A DNA stretch of 6,478 bases from an uncultured Prevotella sp. (GTDB lineage: Bacteria > Bacteroidota > Bacteroidia > Bacteroidales > Bacteroidaceae), in assembly GCA_937874345.1 (NCBI GenBank), contig CALNBT010000184.1, positions 1-6,478 of the forward strand. Reading direction: 5' to 3'. The stretch's first letter is position 1. Every line of letters starts with the position of its first letter. Shown here piece after piece: positions 4,815 through 6,478 of this stretch. Position numbers and translations under genes: made by a program. The notes beneath the pieces were generated by a model. It was not told the DNA's origin, did not search any database, and saw only the letters and a program-made list of their open reading frames with translations.

Positions 4815-6014
4815 TTATAGTTTGAAACAATTCTTTCTGTCTTCGGCCAGTTTCTCATCCCGTTGGTATTTCGACTTCCCCAGAATGATACCCATCGGTT
4901 TATTCATGATCTGGTCATTCCAATCTTTAAAAGCAGGAGCTGCCTTCCATTGTCCGACTTTGTATCGTGAATGTATGTGCTTGCCCAGTTCTGCAATGGA
5001 AAGGTTATCAGTAGACATGGAAAACTCTTTGCCGCCGGTTTTGATAATGACTGCACTGTCTGACTTGATGATGTCTAGATGCAGACCTTCCAGCAGCCCG
5101 GCCATTCTCACGCCATAAATCCGGCCCGGCAGGTCATTGTCGAAACAATCTATAGCACGGGCTTCCGAATAATGATTCATGATGCCTGTAATCTGACGAT
5201 CCGAGAATGTGCCACCAAGAGAAACCAATACCGAACTGTCCTTGTCTATCTTTAACCGGTTGGCCTGATAAAACGACATGATATCATATCCGCTTTCAGC
5301 AAAGTACACATTGCGAATATCTAAAGGATTCGCCTTGTTCGACAAATCGACAATCCATGCGGCAGACGATGAGTTTGTCCCCGCCGCTTTGCTCTTATAG
5401 CCATTATATCCACGTATTTCATAACCTAAAACCTTTACGGCCCCCGGCTCGGTATAGGGAAATCCCAGGTTATAGTTGCCATAGGCTGTCGCATTCAAAT
5501 CCTTGATACGGCATAGGAAAGGAGAAAATACGCGGACGGTTTCCTCTGTAATTCCCCGTCTGGAGAAGTATGACATCATGTGCTTTAAGTGTTCTTCTGC
5601 AGGTTGTGTCTCATATCGTTTCGGGTCAAACACGTGGCTTTCATTATAGCCGGTCTTTTCTAGATATTTGCTATCTCCGTAATTAGAAATCGGCTCATTG
5701 GCAAAACGAGCCATCACTTTTGCGACGATTTCCCATGTGTCACATCCGCTTTCCCCGAAACTATTGATGTTTTCCAGAATAAGGTTCACCACGTCACCAC
5801 CTTTGGCTCCATTTCTGTGGAAATAAGTCTGAGAGGATTTATCATTTGGATTCTTGATGACAAGTTTGTCACGGTTGATACCACTGTTATCCAGTACCAT
5901 CTCAATGTATCTGCCCACACCCGCAGAACGGTCCAGACGATAACCGAGATAATAGGCAATGTCATCCACACCGACTTTTGCCTTGAGGTCTTTGAAATTG
6001 ACTTTGATTGCCAT
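4815..6014 (-). CDS. Toprim-like (DUF3991-type) DNA-processing protein
   Basis: This 399-residue protein resembles the primase-like DUF3991/Toprim proteins encoded on Bacteroidetes conjugative elements. The N-terminal region (about 10-82) includes YFHRNGAKGGDVVNLI, which aligns by pattern with the zinc-finger region of DnaG-type primases (CHC2), but the zinc cysteines are missing. A Toprim-like domain covers about 235-330: VYFAESGYDIMSF carries the conserved acidic E240, and AIDCFDNDLPGR carries the DxD pair D292/D294. A C-terminal KDWND motif (363-367) is typical of these proteins. The likely role is nicking, priming or other handling of DNA during transfer or re-establishment of the element; this is inferred from the fold. 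It starts 10 bp after the ArdC-like gene stop, so the two are operonic. Confidence 0.78.
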   Translation of the reverse strand: MAIKVNFKDLKAKVGVDDIAYYLGYRLDRSAGVGRYIEMVLDNSGINRDKLVIKNPNDKSSQTYFHRNGAKGGDVVNLILENINSFGESGCDTWEIVAKVMARFANEPISNYGDSKYLEKTGYNESHVFDPKRYETQPAEEHLKHMMSYFSRRGITEETVRVFSPFLCRIKDLNATAYGNYNLGFPYTEPGAVKVLGYEIRGYNGYKSKAAGTNSSSAAWIVDLSNKANPLDIRNVYFAESGYDIMSFYQANRLKIDKDSSVLVSLGGTFSDRQITGIMNHYSEARAIDCFDNDLPGRIYGVRMAGLLEGLHLDIIKSDSAVIIKTGGKEFSMSTDNLSIAELGKHIHSRYKVGQWKAAPAFKDWNDQIMNKPMGIILGKSKYQRDEKLAEDRKNCFKL

Positions 6015-6024
6015 TACTTTATGC

Positions 6025-6478
6025 TTATCCTATTTTTAGCTGTTGCTCTTTGCTTATTCCAACTTTCGGAAGAACATTTGCAAAACTCTTGTTGAGTGTT
6101 TGTGTCAGTAAACGCTGTTTGTCTTCTGTCCTGTCAAGTGAAAAATAGAGTGTGGCTACATTGCTTTCAATCTTTTTTATTCCAAGGTCAACGCCATTGT
6201 AAGAGGCTCGCACGGCATAGTTTCCATTTCTTAGTTTAAAGATGGATGCATCCTTGAATGGCACTTCTTCGCCAGTCGAAGCTATTTCAAAAGGCATACT
6301 CTTTGAACGGTTCTTTTCCAACAGAGGTGGTTCTCCGAGTGCCAACTTCTGCTCGTCCACTTTTTCCAATACCATGTTGGCCGCCTTGTTTACATCTGCC
6401 ATTACCGAAACGATAAATTGGGGATTTTCTTTTAGTGCCCCAATCCAGTTATCCAGATAAGCGGCATTGTTATTAAGA
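6025..6478 (-). CDS. ArdC-family antirestriction protein, C-terminal 150 residues (5' end outside window)
   Basis: The frame is open to the right edge and continues upstream of the internal ATG at 6402, adding 25 codons before it. That upstream segment contains NNAAYLDNWIGALKENPQF followed by FIVSVMADVNKAANMVL, the typical C-terminal end of the ArdC (DUF1738, zincin-like metallopeptidase) family. ArdC proteins bind single-stranded DNA and protect incoming conjugative DNA from host restriction. The HExxH site and the N-terminal DNA-binding domain lie beyond the window and cannot be checked. After the ArdC signature there is an extra tail of about 100 residues with a strand-rich piece (FKLRNGNYAVRASYNGVDLG) and a helical end. 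The tail seems specific to Bacteroidetes mobile-element versions. The gene is the first visible member of the operon leading into the Toprim-like gene. Confidence 0.75.
   Translation of the reverse strand, partial: LNNNAAYLDNWIGALKENPQFIVSVMADVNKAANMVLEKVDEQKLALGEPPLLEKNRSKSMPFEIASTGEEVPFKDASIFKLRNGNYAVRASYNGVDLGIKKIESNVATLYFSLDRTEDKQRLLTQTLNKSFANVLPKVGISKEQQLKIG

Noticed and set aside
4822..5118. Plus-strand frame of 98 codons opposite the Toprim-like gene
   Set aside because: It lies fully antisense to a coding region with recognisable motifs and has no family features.

Overview
The window looks like part of an integrative and conjugative element (or a related conjugative plasmid) of a gut Bacteroidales, probably Bacteroides or Parabacteroides. 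Three things point there: an ArdC-type antirestriction protein followed by a DUF3991/Toprim-like protein and a DUF3127 protein, AT-rich ribosome-binding regions with almost no Shine-Dalgarno signals, and a promoter matching the Bacteroides form TTTG-N19-21-TAnnTTTG. All recognised genes are on the minus strand, so they read from the right end of the window to the left.

Right part (6478 down to 2173): mobile-element backbone. In transcription order it holds the C-terminal part of an ArdC-family protein (cut by the window edge), a 399-residue Toprim-like/primase-like protein, a 240-residue secreted helical protein, a 242-bp gap with a possible promoter, a 272-residue protein made only of three topoisomerase-type zinc repeats, a 170-residue lipoprotein coupled to it by an ATGA overlap, and a small DUF3127 (OB-fold-like) protein. 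The mix suits DNA processing and protection plus envelope functions of conjugation. No relaxase, coupling protein, integrase or core Tra gene lies inside the window.

Left part (2100 down to 1): a cargo-like defence or toxin-antitoxin operon. A promoter region of about 130 bp carries two copies of a nested palindrome, eight TGTTCA/TGAACA half-sites in all. It drives an AbiEi-like antitoxin/regulator with a probable PD-(D/E)xK-like N-terminal domain and a helix-turn-helix, then an AbiEii-like nucleotidyltransferase toxin, then the first 38 codons of a PP2C-type Ser/Thr phosphatase that continues beyond the left edge. Both gene junctions overlap by 14 bp, so the three proteins appear to be made as one translationally coupled unit.

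The most interesting content is this AbiE plus PP2C combination and its operator. AbiE systems are normally described as two-gene type IV toxin-antitoxin modules, and a phosphatase coupled to the toxin suggests an added phosphorylation layer or a larger signalling defence system whose remaining genes lie to the left.
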